Below are positions 16,179 to 22,632 of a DNA stretch of 30,460 bases, one piece after another (position 1 is the stretch's first letter; every line of letters begins with the position of its first letter). The notes beneath the pieces were generated by a model. That model had not been told where the DNA came from and did not search any database. It saw nothing but the letters and a program-made list of their open reading frames with translations. The DNA is from JBEKYD01 sp052325345. GTDB lineage: Bacteria > Acidobacteriota > Terriglobia > Bryobacterales > Bryobacteraceae. The DNA lies in assembly GCA_052325345.1 (NCBI GenBank), contig JBKQVG010000319.1, positions 1 through 30,460 on the forward strand, given 5' to 3'. A program made the position numbers and the translations under genes.

Positions 16179-16501
16179 AGGTCGATGTCGCGGCCGGTAT
16201 CTTTGTCGCGCCCCCAATCGAGATCTACGCCAACCAGCGGCGATTCCCGGAAGAACTGCACGATGCTTTTCGGCTGACGCGGCCTCGCCGTTAACCGCTC
16301 GTACTGCTCATTCGAAACCATCACCACGCCCTCTTTGCCTTGCCGGGTGATGCGCTGCGGCCCCTCGGTTCGAGCCAGGCGGAAAACTTCGCTGAACCGC
16401 GCCTTGGCCGTTTGAACCTGCCACGAGTGTTCGTCGGTTCTTGGATTGCGGGCGCCGGCGCGAGCCGTCTCCCGTTTCGATTTTCGGAGCGCCTTGGGCA
16501 T
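16175..16501 (-). CDS. vapB: Type II antitoxin, Phd/YefM family
   Basis: A 108-residue antitoxin. A basic N-terminal tail (MPKALRKSKRETARAGARN) precedes the Phd/YefM DNA-binding core WQVQTAKARFSEVFRLARTE, then GPQRITRQGKEGVVMVSNEQYERL, and an acidic C-terminal toxin-binding tail (DLDWGRDKDTGRDIDL). The start at 16501 is supported by the Shine-Dalgarno AGGAAAG a few bases upstream; the open frame further upstream runs through palindromic DNA and is not protein-like. It probably represses its own operon by binding the palindrome at 16513-16526. Confidence 0.9.
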   Translation of the reverse strand: MPKALRKSKRETARAGARNPRTDEHSWQVQTAKARFSEVFRLARTEGPQRITRQGKEGVVMVSNEQYERLTARPRQPKSIVQFFRESPLVGVDLDWGRDKDTGRDIDL

Positions 16502-16512
16502 GATCTTTCCTC

Positions 16513-16532
16513 TCTGACTAGTCAGACCAGTC
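16513..16532 (-). promoter_or_regulatory. Perfect palindrome, candidate VapB operator
   Basis: TCTGACTAGTCAGA at 16513-16526 is a perfect 14-bp palindrome centred about 19 bp upstream of the antitoxin start. The adjoining GACCAGTC (16525-16532) repeats the half-site GACTAGTC with one change, giving two neighbouring sites. On the minus strand TGCTACGCT just upstream resembles an extended -10. The arrangement is that of autoregulated Phd/VapB operators. Confidence 0.6.
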
Positions 16533-16570
16533 TTGATTAAGCGTAGCACAAAGTTCAGGGTCCCTGGTCC

Positions 16571-16670
16571 GCCGCCGTGGCGCACGCACTCGTGCGTGCC
16601 GCGTCGAGTCTCTACTCGACGCTTCGGCGGCCTCTGGCAGCGGACGGCAGCAGAAGTGCCGGCGCGGCAC
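16571..16670. repeat. Nested palindromes able to form a three-way junction
   Basis: The outer arms GCCGCCG (16571-16577) and CGGCGGC (16625-16631) are complementary. Inside them are two perfect hairpins: GCACGCAC/GTGCGTGC (16582-16589 with 16592-16599) and GCGTCGAGT/ACTCGACGC (16601-16609 with 16614-16622, loop CTCT). A further hairpin GTGCCG-GCG-CGGCAC follows at 16656-16670. There is no T-tract and no coding frame. This looks like a composite REP/mobile palindrome between the TA module and the R-M gene rather than a simple terminator. Confidence 0.65.
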
Positions 16671-16754
16671 CGGGGAGTGCGTGCGCGCATATCCGCTCCT
16701 TCGAAGAACGTGAGCCTCTTCAGCCACGCCGATGGCTGATACCATAGTGATCCG

Positions 16755-19661
16755 ATGTTGGAACTGGCCCCCAGCGACCCGATCATCAAGGCCTACCAGA
16801 AAGACCTCCAACACCTGAAAGACCAGCTCGTGACCCACGAGCTCGGCCTGAAGGGGCCATTCCAGAACCTTCTCGACAAGGCGGCGAAGCGGCGCGGCTG
16901 GACCCTGGTGCCCGAACTTTCCACTTATTCGGGTGGAAAGAGAGTGGTGCCCGACGGCACCGTGCGCGACGAGTTCCGCTTGGCGCGCGGCTGGTGGGAG
17001 GCGAAGGACACCTCCGACCAGCTCGCCGCCGAGATCCAGAAGAAGCTGAAGGCCGGGTACCCCGCGCGCAACACCATCTTTGAAGATACGCGCGTAGCGG
17101 TGCTTTACCAGGACCGCGGCGAAGCCGGCGAATTCGCCCTCGCTGAAGCGGTCAAGGTCGCGGACCTCCTGAACCGCTTCCTGTCGCACGACGAGTCGCA
17201 TGAGCGCGAGTTCGAACGCGCCATGCAGGAGTTCAAGAGCCGCATCCCCGACCTGGCCCAGTCGCTGAGCGAACACATCGCCGAGGCACACAAGAAAAAC
17301 CGCAAATTTCGAGAGGCATTCGCGGCCTTTGTCACGCTTTGCCGAGCCTCCCTCAACCCCGAACTTTCGGACGGAAACGTGGATGAGATGCTGATCCAGC
17401 ATCTTCTGACCGAGCGGCTGATGCGGAACCTGTTCCAGAATCCCGAATTCACCAAGCGCAACGTGATCGCCGCCCAGGTCCAGAACGTGATCGATGCCCT
17501 CGCCTCCAGCAGCTTTTCCAGCGCCGAATTCCTGAAGAGGCTCGACCCCTACTACAACGCCATCGAGCGGGAGGGCGCGAATCTTAGCCACTTCACCGAG
17601 AAGCAGGATTTCCTCAATTCCGTCTACGAGCAGTTCTTCCAGCGTTTCTCGCCGAATGTCGCCGACACCCACGGCATCGTATATACCCCCCGCGAGATCG
17701 TCGACTACATGTGCAATTCCGTGGAGCAGGCATTGAAGGAGGAGTTCGGATACACGCTCGCCTCGCCGGAAGTCATGATTCTGGACCCGTGCACGGGAAC
17801 CGGGAATTTCCTGGTCAACCTGATCGAGCGCATGCCGGGGCGGGCGCTGGCGGAAGCTTACCGGAAGCGGCTATTTGCGAATGAAGTCATGCTCCTGCCC
17901 TACTACGTGGCCAGCCTCAACATCGAGCACGCCTACTACGAGCGCATGAAGGAATACGAGCCCTTTCCCGGCCTGTGCTTCGTCGACACGCTGGACATGG
18001 CGGAGTCGCAGCAGATCGGCCTTTTCACCGCTGCCAACACCGAACGCGTGGATCGGGAAAAGCAGGCGGCCATCACCGTGATTATCGGTAACCCGCCGTA
18101 CAACGTGGGGCAGAAAAGCGCGAGCGATAACAATAGGAATCGGAAACATGGTGAAGTTGACCGCCGCATCCGCCAAACATATGCTGCCGATTCGTCCGCG
18201 ACACTAAAGAGCAAGGTCTCGGATATGTACGTCAAGTTCTTTAGGTGGGCATCGGACCGGTTGGGCGATCGGGATGGGATCGTATGCTTCGTCTCCAATA
18301 ACAGCTTCGTGCTCAAGCCCTCGTTCGATGGGATGAGGGAACATCTTCTCCGCGACTTCCACCGGATCGATCATCTGGACCTTCACGGAGATGTCCGTGA
18401 GAACCCAAAGCTGAGCGGCACGACACACAACGTCTTCGGGATTCAGGTGGGCGTGGGAATCACACTGGCAGTGAGGAAAAAGGGGAGGCCGCGCGAGATT
18501 CGCTACTGTCGAGTTCCAGAGTCCTGGCGAAAGAGCGAAAAACTTGAATTCCTGATCGCTGGCGAAGCCGGTTGGCGCAACCTCCGCCCGGACGGAAGAC
18601 AGAGCTGGCTGACCACCGGGGAGCCCGATGAATTCGTGCGCTGGCCAGCCATGGCGGAGATGTTCGGCGTTCGAACACTTGGCGCCAGTACAAACCGAGA
18701 CGCTGTTGTGTACGGCTGGGATCGCCAAACCCTTTCAAAACGAATGAAGGATTTTGTCGCATTGTACAATGCGGAGGTCTTTCGTCATAAGGCAAATCCG
18801 GCCGCGGATTGGCCCGGCCACATTGACTGGAGCCGGGACCTAAGAAAGGACGTTCTGCGGGGCCGGCTAGTAGAGTTCGACCCAGTTAAAGTCCGTCCCG
18901 CACTCTATCGCCCATTCGCGGGTCGCCTGCTGTACCTCGACCGTATCCTGAACGAAGAGGTGCTTCACTGGCCCGACATATCCGGAATGTGCATCGCGGT
19001 CACCGAGTTCACCTCCCAAAAGCCGTTCATGGCACTGATGACGGATCGCGTCGCCGACCTCCACGTTGTCGGGGCGGGAGCCAGCGCTCAGTGCTTCCCT
19101 CTTTCCCACCTCAAGGACTCCGCCCTCGCCCAGTTCCGCCAGCACTACTCCAACGCCTCCATCACCAAAGAAGACGTCCTCTACTATCTCTACGCCCTAC
19201 TGCACCATCCGGAGTACCGCGAGCGCTACGCCGCCAACCTCAAGCGCGAACTGCCGCGCATTCCCTTCGCTCCGGACTTCGCCGCCTTCGCCGCAGCCGG
19301 CAGGGAACTGGCGCGCCTGCACGTGGAATACGAATCGCTCGACCCATGGCCGCTGGAGTTCGTCGAGAACAAAGACGTCCCGTACTCCGAGCGCGTCACC
19401 AGGATGAAGCTGAGCGCGGACCGGCTGTCGCTCAAGGTGAACGAGTCGCTCACGCTTGCCGGCGTTCCGGAGGAGGCCTTCGAGTACCGTCTCGGGTCGC
19501 GCTCGGCACTGGAGTGGGTTATTGACCAGTACCAGGTGAAAGGCGAGTCCGATCCGAACCGCGAGGACGATCCCGGCTACATCGTGCGCCTGGTCGGCCA
19601 GGTAGTGCGGGTAAGCGTCGAAACGGTGCGGGTCGTAAAAGGCCTCCCGAATTACCGATAG
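16755..19661 (+). CDS. ISP-like restriction-modification protein lacking the helicase domain
   Basis: A single-chain restriction-methylation protein of 968 residues. The N-terminus carries a Mrr/PD-(D/E)xK nuclease signature: P66-D67 in VVPDGTV and E82-A-K84 in WWEAKD. A helical linker (about 130-310) follows. The gamma-class adenine-N6 methyltransferase core has motif I LDPCTGTGNFLVNL (343-356) and motif IV NPPY (446-449), then the characteristic ISP continuation DNNRNRKHGEVDRRI and SDMYVKFFRWASDR. The C-terminal part (about 600-968) should hold the target-recognition domain. Known Type ISP enzymes (LlaGI, LlaBIII) are about 1570 residues with a RecA-like helicase between nuclease and methylase; no Walker motif is seen here. 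The layout is therefore more like Type IIG/IIL (MmeI) enzymes. It stands alone, with no separate specificity or helicase gene nearby. Confidence 0.88.
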   Translation: MLELAPSDPIIKAYQKDLQHLKDQLVTHELGLKGPFQNLLDKAAKRRGWTLVPELSTYSGGKRVVPDGTVRDEFRLARGWWEAKDTSDQLAAEIQKKLKAGYPARNTIFEDTRVAVLYQDRGEAGEFALAEAVKVADLLNRFLSHDESHEREFERAMQEFKSRIPDLAQSLSEHIAEAHKKNRKFREAFAAFVTLCRASLNPELSDGNVDEMLIQHLLTERLMRNLFQNPEFTKRNVIAAQVQNVIDALASSSFSSAEFLKRLDPYYNAIEREGANLSHFTEKQDFLNSVYEQFFQRFSPNVADTHGIVYTPREIVDYMCNSVEQALKEEFGYTLASPEVMILDPCTGTGNFLVNLIERMPGRALAEAYRKRLFANEVMLLPYYVASLNIEHAYYERMKEYEPFPGLCFVDTLDMAESQQIGLFTAANTERVDREKQAAITVIIGNPPYNVGQKSASDNNRNRKHGEVDRRIRQTYAADSSATLKSKVSDMYVKFFRWASDRLGDRDGIVCFVSNNSFVLKPSFDGMREHLLRDFHRIDHLDLHGDVRENPKLSGTTHNVFGIQVGVGITLAVRKKGRPREIRYCRVPESWRKSEKLEFLIAGEAGWRNLRPDGRQSWLTTGEPDEFVRWPAMAEMFGVRTLGASTNRDAVVYGWDRQTLSKRMKDFVALYNAEVFRHKANPAADWPGHIDWSRDLRKDVLRGRLVEFDPVKVRPALYRPFAGRLLYLDRILNEEVLHWPDISGMCIAVTEFTSQKPFMALMTDRVADLHVVGAGASAQCFPLSHLKDSALAQFRQHYSNASITKEDVLYYLYALLHHPEYRERYAANLKRELPRIPFAPDFAAFAAAGRELARLHVEYESLDPWPLEFVENKDVPYSERVTRMKLSADRLSLKVNESLTLAGVPEEAFEYRLGSRSALEWVIDQYQVKGESDPNREDDPGYIVRLVGQVVRVSVETVRVVKGLPNYR

Positions 19662-19691
19662 TGTAGTGAGGTCGAAATTCTGCTGATTTTT

Positions 19692-19754
19692 GGGCAAGCT
19701 AAAGCATGCCCCACCAAGACGTCGACCCGGGGTGGGGCATGGCTTAGCTTGCCC
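19692..19754. repeat. Long REP-type inverted repeat after the R-M gene
   Basis: Two 24-nt arms at 19692-19715 and 19731-19754 pair at 22 of 24 positions around a 15-nt loop; the arms begin GGGCAAGCTA and end TAGCTTGCCC. Two small bases are mismatched mid-stem. A fragment of REP-associated transposase follows directly, consistent with a REP/BIME palindrome. It may also stop transcription from the R-M gene, which ends 30 bp upstream. Confidence 0.7.
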
Positions 19755-19763
19755 AGGAGCTGT

Positions 19764-19860
19764 GAAAATCGAGTTATCGCCAGAGATCGAGAACAATCCG
19801 GTGAAGGCGGGGCTGGTCAGTCGCGCGAAGGACTACCGATGGTCGAGTGCCACCGATCCA
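19764..19860 (+). pseudogene. RAYT (REP-associated tyrosine transposase) C-terminal fragment
   Basis: Translation gives EIENNPVKAGLVSRAKDYRW followed by SSATD. This is the highly recognisable C-terminal signature of RAYT/TnpA-REP IS200-like proteins (NNPVKxGLVxxxxDYxWSS). The catalytic HUH motif and the tyrosine region are absent; only about 30 codons survive. It follows the long REP hairpin directly, the normal RAYT/REP association, so it marks a degraded mobile element. Confidence 0.75.
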
Positions 19861-19867
19861 GGAGGAA

Positions 19868-19911
19868 GCGCCGGGACGAATCTCGGCGCTGCAGCCAGGA
19901 GTGGCTGCGCC
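19868..19911. repeat. Tandem hairpins downstream of RAYT remnant
   Basis: GCGCCGGGA (19868-19876) pairs with TCTCGGCGC (19881-19889) with one G-T wobble around a CGAA loop. Directly after, GCAGCC (19891-19896) pairs with GGCTGC (19903-19908). They lie at the 3' end of the minus-strand esterase (stop at 19915). They may terminate that operon or be further REP units. Confidence 0.55.
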
Positions 19912-19914
19912 ACG

Positions 19915-20805
19915 TTACTTTCCCCGCAGCAGCCCTCTTACACGCATCCAATCCGCCAGCCTCGCCGGCCACGACGACAGCGCTTCGTCGGTGGGCGCCA
20001 GGCCGACACCGTGGGGGCCGCGCTCGTAGATGTGCATTTCGGCGGGGACTCCGGCTTTGCGCAGGGCCAGGTAGAAGAGCACGCTGTTCTCCACCGGAAC
20101 CGTGGCGTCGGTGGTCGTGTGGAAGAGAAACGTGGGGGGTGTTTCGGCGGTCACCTGCAATTCATTGGAAAGATCCCGCACCAGCTTGGGGTCGGGATTG
20201 TCGCCCAGCAGATAACGCCGCGATCCGCGGTGGGCGTACGGCTCTTCGAAAGTGATCACGGGATAGCAGAGCACCAGAAAATCCGGGCGGCTGCCGGCGC
20301 GGTCGATGGGGTCCGGCGCCGCGGCGTCGCCGGCGTCGAAGTGGGTGCCCGCCGTGGCGGTCAGGTGGCCGCCGGCGGAAAAGCCCATCATGCCGATGCG
20401 CGAGGAAGCCAGGCCCAGTTCGGCGACGCGGGAGCGCACGGTCCGGATGGCGCGCTGCGCATCGCCCAGCTCGATGGGGTGATGGTAGCGGGGCCCCAGC
20501 CGGTACTTGAGCACGAATCCCGCGACCCCGATCGAGTTCAGCCAGCGCGCAATCTGTTCGCCCTCCTTATCCATGGAAAGGTGCGCGTAGCCGCCGCCGG
20601 GAGCCACGATTACCGCCGTGCCGGTAGCTTGCGCGGCGGGCGGGAGGTATGCCGTGAGAGTGGGAATATCTTCGTCCGCCGTGCCCAGCGCGCCGGGCGC
20701 GCCCTTGGGCCAGAGCGGTTGCGGTTGCGGCGCGTTGGCTGCCGTCTGCGCCATCAGCGCCGCGCCAACCAGGGCGGTGAGCAGTTGGAAACGAACCGGG
20801 TTCAT
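19915..20805 (-). CDS. Secreted alpha/beta-hydrolase esterase
   Basis: A 296-residue alpha/beta hydrolase of the BD-FAE/acetyl-esterase type. The signal peptide covers about residues 1-25 (MNPVRFQLLTALVGAALMAQ, cut near AANA). The oxyanion motif is APGGGYAHL, the nucleophile S143 lies in GFSAGGH, and the likely acid and base are D233 (TTDATVPVE) and H265 (RGPHGVG). Members act on acetylated xylan or other short ester substrates; the specificity here is unknown. ATG 20805 gives a proper signal peptide and is preferred over the longer frame, which would overlap the upstream gene. It lies 5 bp after the Cas6-like gene, implying a shared transcript. Confidence 0.88.
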   Translation of the reverse strand: MNPVRFQLLTALVGAALMAQTAANAPQPQPLWPKGAPGALGTADEDIPTLTAYLPPAAQATGTAVIVAPGGGYAHLSMDKEGEQIARWLNSIGVAGFVLKYRLGPRYHHPIELGDAQRAIRTVRSRVAELGLASSRIGMMGFSAGGHLTATAGTHFDAGDAAAPDPIDRAGSRPDFLVLCYPVITFEEPYAHRGSRRYLLGDNPDPKLVRDLSNELQVTAETPPTFLFHTTTDATVPVENSVLFYLALRKAGVPAEMHIYERGPHGVGLAPTDEALSSWPARLADWMRVRGLLRGK

Positions 20806-20810
20806 GTGTA

Positions 20811-21686
20811 TTACCGTATCACCCGGACGTCGCCTTTGCCCCATACGGTTTGCCGGCCGACACCGACCCAGCGCGCGGCCGCCAGCCAGGGCAGAAACTC
20901 GCCCAGATCGCCCTCATAATCCGCTTTGCCGGTGAAGCCTCCGAGCGGATGCACTTGCCCGGTGCGGCTGGAACGGCGTTCGGCGCGCTCCCAATGGAGC
21001 TGCGCGTGGCGCAGCCGGACCGAGCGCGCGCGCTCGCCGAGGCCACGAAAGTCGACCTCCAGCGGGCCGGCGCCGTAGAGCGTTCCGAGGTTGCCGAGCC
21101 GGTCGCGCAAGCGCGCGAACAAGGTGGCGAAGTCGGGCTCCTGGGCGGAGAATGCCCGGCCCTTCAGCTCTGTCGGCGTGACGAAACGAAGGGAAACGCG
21201 GCTGGCGCGTTCGCCGGCATCGGCAAGGTTGAGGCGGATGGGTGGGGGAGTTCCCTCCCCGGCCAGGGGCGCGGCGTTGTCGTCCAGGTCCAGCGCCTCG
21301 GCGCTCGCCAGCGCCGATGATACGCACCCTCGGCCCATTCCGTGCTCCGCGGCGCCGGTCAAGGCGCGGACCAGCGGCCGGAAGGCCTCGCGCGCGAAGA
21401 TGTGAACGTCGAAACTCCAGCATTCCCCTGGGCGGCATTCCATGCCGTCGAGGTGGGAAGCGCGCAATAGAAAAGGACGCGGCCAGTCCGCCAGACCGCT
21501 TGGCGTCGGCCTGGTTTCCGACACGCGTCCGGGGCGGAACCAGCGGGCATAGTCTTGCCCCCGCTCGTTGCCTTCCAACCACAATCCCAGGGCGCCGCGC
21601 AGCAAATTGGCGGCCGGCGCCGGAAAGCGCAGCGGCCCGTGCGCCCGAAGGTGTAGGCGTAGCCGGTAGAACTCGAATGGAATCAT
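20811..21686 (-). CDS. cas6: Cas6-like RAMP endoribonuclease without CRISPR context
   Basis: A 291-residue protein of the Cas6 C-terminal domain family (PF10040 type). The N-terminal half has FEFYRLRLHLRAHGPLRFPA then NLLRGALGLWL, the small-subunit ferredoxin-like RAMP pattern. The middle has FAREAFRPLVRALTGAAEHG and MGRG. The C-terminus has HPLGGFTGKADYEGDLGEFL then RWVGVGRQTVWGKGDV, the glycine-rich RNA-binding loop of Cas6. Cas6 cuts precursor crRNA within repeats. No array, cas1/2 or effector gene lies in the window, and the neighbour is an esterase. ATG 21686 is chosen, with GGAG about 9 nt upstream; TTG 21701 is an alternative. The catalytic residues of this diverse family cannot be assigned with confidence. 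Confidence 0.82.
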   Translation of the reverse strand: MIPFEFYRLRLHLRAHGPLRFPAPAANLLRGALGLWLEGNERGQDYARWFRPGRVSETRPTPSGLADWPRPFLLRASHLDGMECRPGECWSFDVHIFAREAFRPLVRALTGAAEHGMGRGCVSSALASAEALDLDDNAAPLAGEGTPPPIRLNLADAGERASRVSLRFVTPTELKGRAFSAQEPDFATLFARLRDRLGNLGTLYGAGPLEVDFRGLGERARSVRLRHAQLHWERAERRSSRTGQVHPLGGFTGKADYEGDLGEFLPWLAAARWVGVGRQTVWGKGDVRVIR

Positions 21687-21720
21687 AGCAGTCGGCTCCA
21701 ATTTGTTCGCCCCGCTGATG

Positions 21721-21726
21721 TATATT
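21721..21726 (+). promoter_or_regulatory. Candidate -10 for csp-infA leader transcript
   Basis: TATATT at 21721-21726, in an AT-rich patch between the divergent Cas6-like and csp genes, is the best -10 candidate. No good -35 lies 17 bp upstream (TTGTTC at 21703 is 12 bp away). If used, transcription would begin near 21733 and give a leader of about 125 nt that includes the terminator hairpin. Confidence 0.3.
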
Positions 21727-21763
21727 GGTATGGCATTTGGCTCTTGTGTTCCGCTTTCTGATT

Positions 21764-21813
21764 AAGGGGGGTTGCGTGAGTCCATACCGCAATCCCCCCT
21801 TTTTTGTAGGGGG
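21764..21813 (+). terminator. Intrinsic terminator with competing downstream G-run in csp leader
   Basis: AAGGGGGGTTGCG (21764-21776) pairs with CGCAA-CCCCCC-TT (21788-21801, one bulged T at 21793), an 11-nt loop between, followed by a T6 tract at 21800-21805. This is a textbook Rho-independent terminator on the plus strand. No plus-strand gene lies upstream, so it sits inside the csp leader. The next G-run (AGGGGG, 21808-21813) can pair with the same C-run, which would open the terminator. The layout suggests attenuation of csp-infA; alternatively it ends a short leader RNA. Confidence 0.65.
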
Positions 21814-21857
21814 AGCACGAAGCCGGCAGAAGTTACGTTTTAGAAGGATAGAGGCAG

Positions 21858-22061
21858 ATGAAAGAAAAAGGTACAGTGAAGTGGTTTAACGCAGCCAAGG
21901 GCTACGGGTTCATTCAGCGCGAGAACGGAGAGGATGTCTTCGTGCATTTCTCGGCGATCCAGACACAAGGGTATCGCACGCTCGACGAAGGCGCAAAAGT
22001 AGAGTTCGAAGTCACGAAGGGCCCCAAGGGGCTGCAAGCGACCAACGTCACCGCGGCCTGA
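21858..22061 (+). CDS. Cold-shock protein, CspA family
   Basis: A 67-residue OB-fold nucleic-acid chaperone with intact RNP1 (KGYGFIQ) and RNP2 (VFVHFSAI). It differs from the copy at 10725 mostly in the C-terminal half (TLDEGAKVEFEVTKGPKGLQ against SLDEGSEVEFEVKQGPKGLQ). Start ATG 21858 is preceded by the purine-rich AGAAGGATAGAGG. Immediately upstream is the terminator/antiterminator-like leader; immediately downstream are a 16-bp hairpin and infA. That suggests a unit controlling translation capacity, possibly with temperature-dependent leader folding. Confidence 0.95.
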   Translation: MKEKGTVKWFNAAKGYGFIQRENGEDVFVHFSAIQTQGYRTLDEGAKVEFEVTKGPKGLQATNVTAA

Positions 22062-22068
22062 CGTATCG

Positions 22069-22112
22069 CGGCGGACCGGCTGCCGCGCCACGTAGACGGC
22101 AGCCGTCCGCCG
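22069..22112 (+). promoter_or_regulatory. Long hairpin between csp and infA
   Basis: CGGCGGACCGGCTGCCG (22069-22085) pairs with CGGCAGCCGTCCGCCG (22097-22112) over 16 bp with one bulged C; the loop is 11 nt. It begins 7 bp after the csp stop. No T-tract follows, so it may act as a partial terminator, an RNA-processing or stability element, or a means of setting the csp to infA ratio. The infA Shine-Dalgarno lies just after it, at about 22124-22130. Confidence 0.7.
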
Positions 22113-22131
22113 ACATCGATTCTGGAGGGAT

Positions 22132-22350
22132 ATGAGCAAAGAGGACAGCATTGAAGTTACTGGAACAGTTTTAGAGAAGTTTCCCAGCGGCCTGTTCAGC
22201 GTTCAACTGGAGCACGAACGGGTTGTGCTGGCCCACCTGGCCGGGAGGTTGCGCCGCAATCGCATCCGCGTTCTGGCGGGCGACAAAGTCACCCTGGAAA
22301 TGTCTCCCTACGATCTCACGAAGGGTCGCATCACTTTCCGTCACCGCTAG
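22132..22350 (+). CDS. infA: Translation initiation factor IF-1
   Basis: A 72-residue OB-fold factor that binds the 30S A site during initiation. The motifs are near universal: MSKEDSIEVTGTVLEKFPSG, HLAGRLRRNRIRVLAGDKV and SPYDLTKGRITFRHR. The strong Shine-Dalgarno GGAGGGAT precedes ATG 22132. IF-1 genes usually sit in the spc ribosomal protein operon or alone; here it follows a cold-shock gene. IF-1 is itself cold-induced in E. coli, so the pairing is sensible, though coregulation here is inferred. Some genomes carry a second infA copy; this may be the only one or an extra. Confidence 0.95.
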   Translation: MSKEDSIEVTGTVLEKFPSGLFSVQLEHERVVLAHLAGRLRRNRIRVLAGDKVTLEMSPYDLTKGRITFRHR

Positions 22351-22632
22351 TCCAGCTCTGCGTTCCCCAGTTTTCAGGAGCATCGCCGGCTCGGGCCTCG
22401 CCGTGCGAAATGTCACCGCCGCAGCTACCCCTCCGGTGATAAAACTTGAGAGGTCGAGGCTCCCATGGTCACACAAGTTCTGAAAGAATTTTCCGGCTGC
22501 CCCGGATTGCCCCTAATCCATTGGATTATATTGTTTAAGTGGGCTACGGGCGCTTGGGAACGGCATCCGGGAGAAGGTCGGATTGGGCCAGGCCCAACGC
22601 TCCCCTCGTTATAATTTAGTCGGAGGGCAGGG
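22351..22632 (+). promoter_or_regulatory. Intergenic region with palindromic operator candidate and TATAAT
   Basis: A 282-bp gap with no credible gene. TTGGGCC-A-GGCCCAA at 22583-22597 is a perfect 7+7 palindrome. A consensus -10 TATAAT lies at 22610-22615, 12 bp downstream, so the palindrome covers the -35 position. A Shine-Dalgarno CGGAGGG (22620-22626) and the GTG start 22633 follow, leaving a leader of only about 11 nt. No consensus -35 is seen, which suggests activator dependence or repression through the palindrome. A second AT-rich patch lies at 22518-22535. Confidence 0.5.

Noticed and set aside
16571..16670. Possible CRISPR repeat or tRNA-like cloverleaf in the nested palindromes
   Set aside because: There are no regularly spaced direct repeats, and no tRNA features such as a T-loop GTTC box or a CCA end.
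19690..20919. 409-codon plus-strand frame containing the RAYT signature
   Set aside because: Only about 30 codons near 19764-19860 match RAYT; the remainder is antisense to the esterase and is not a gene.
20811..22132. CRISPR array near the Cas6-like gene
   Set aside because: No repeat-spacer periodicity was found on either side of the gene.
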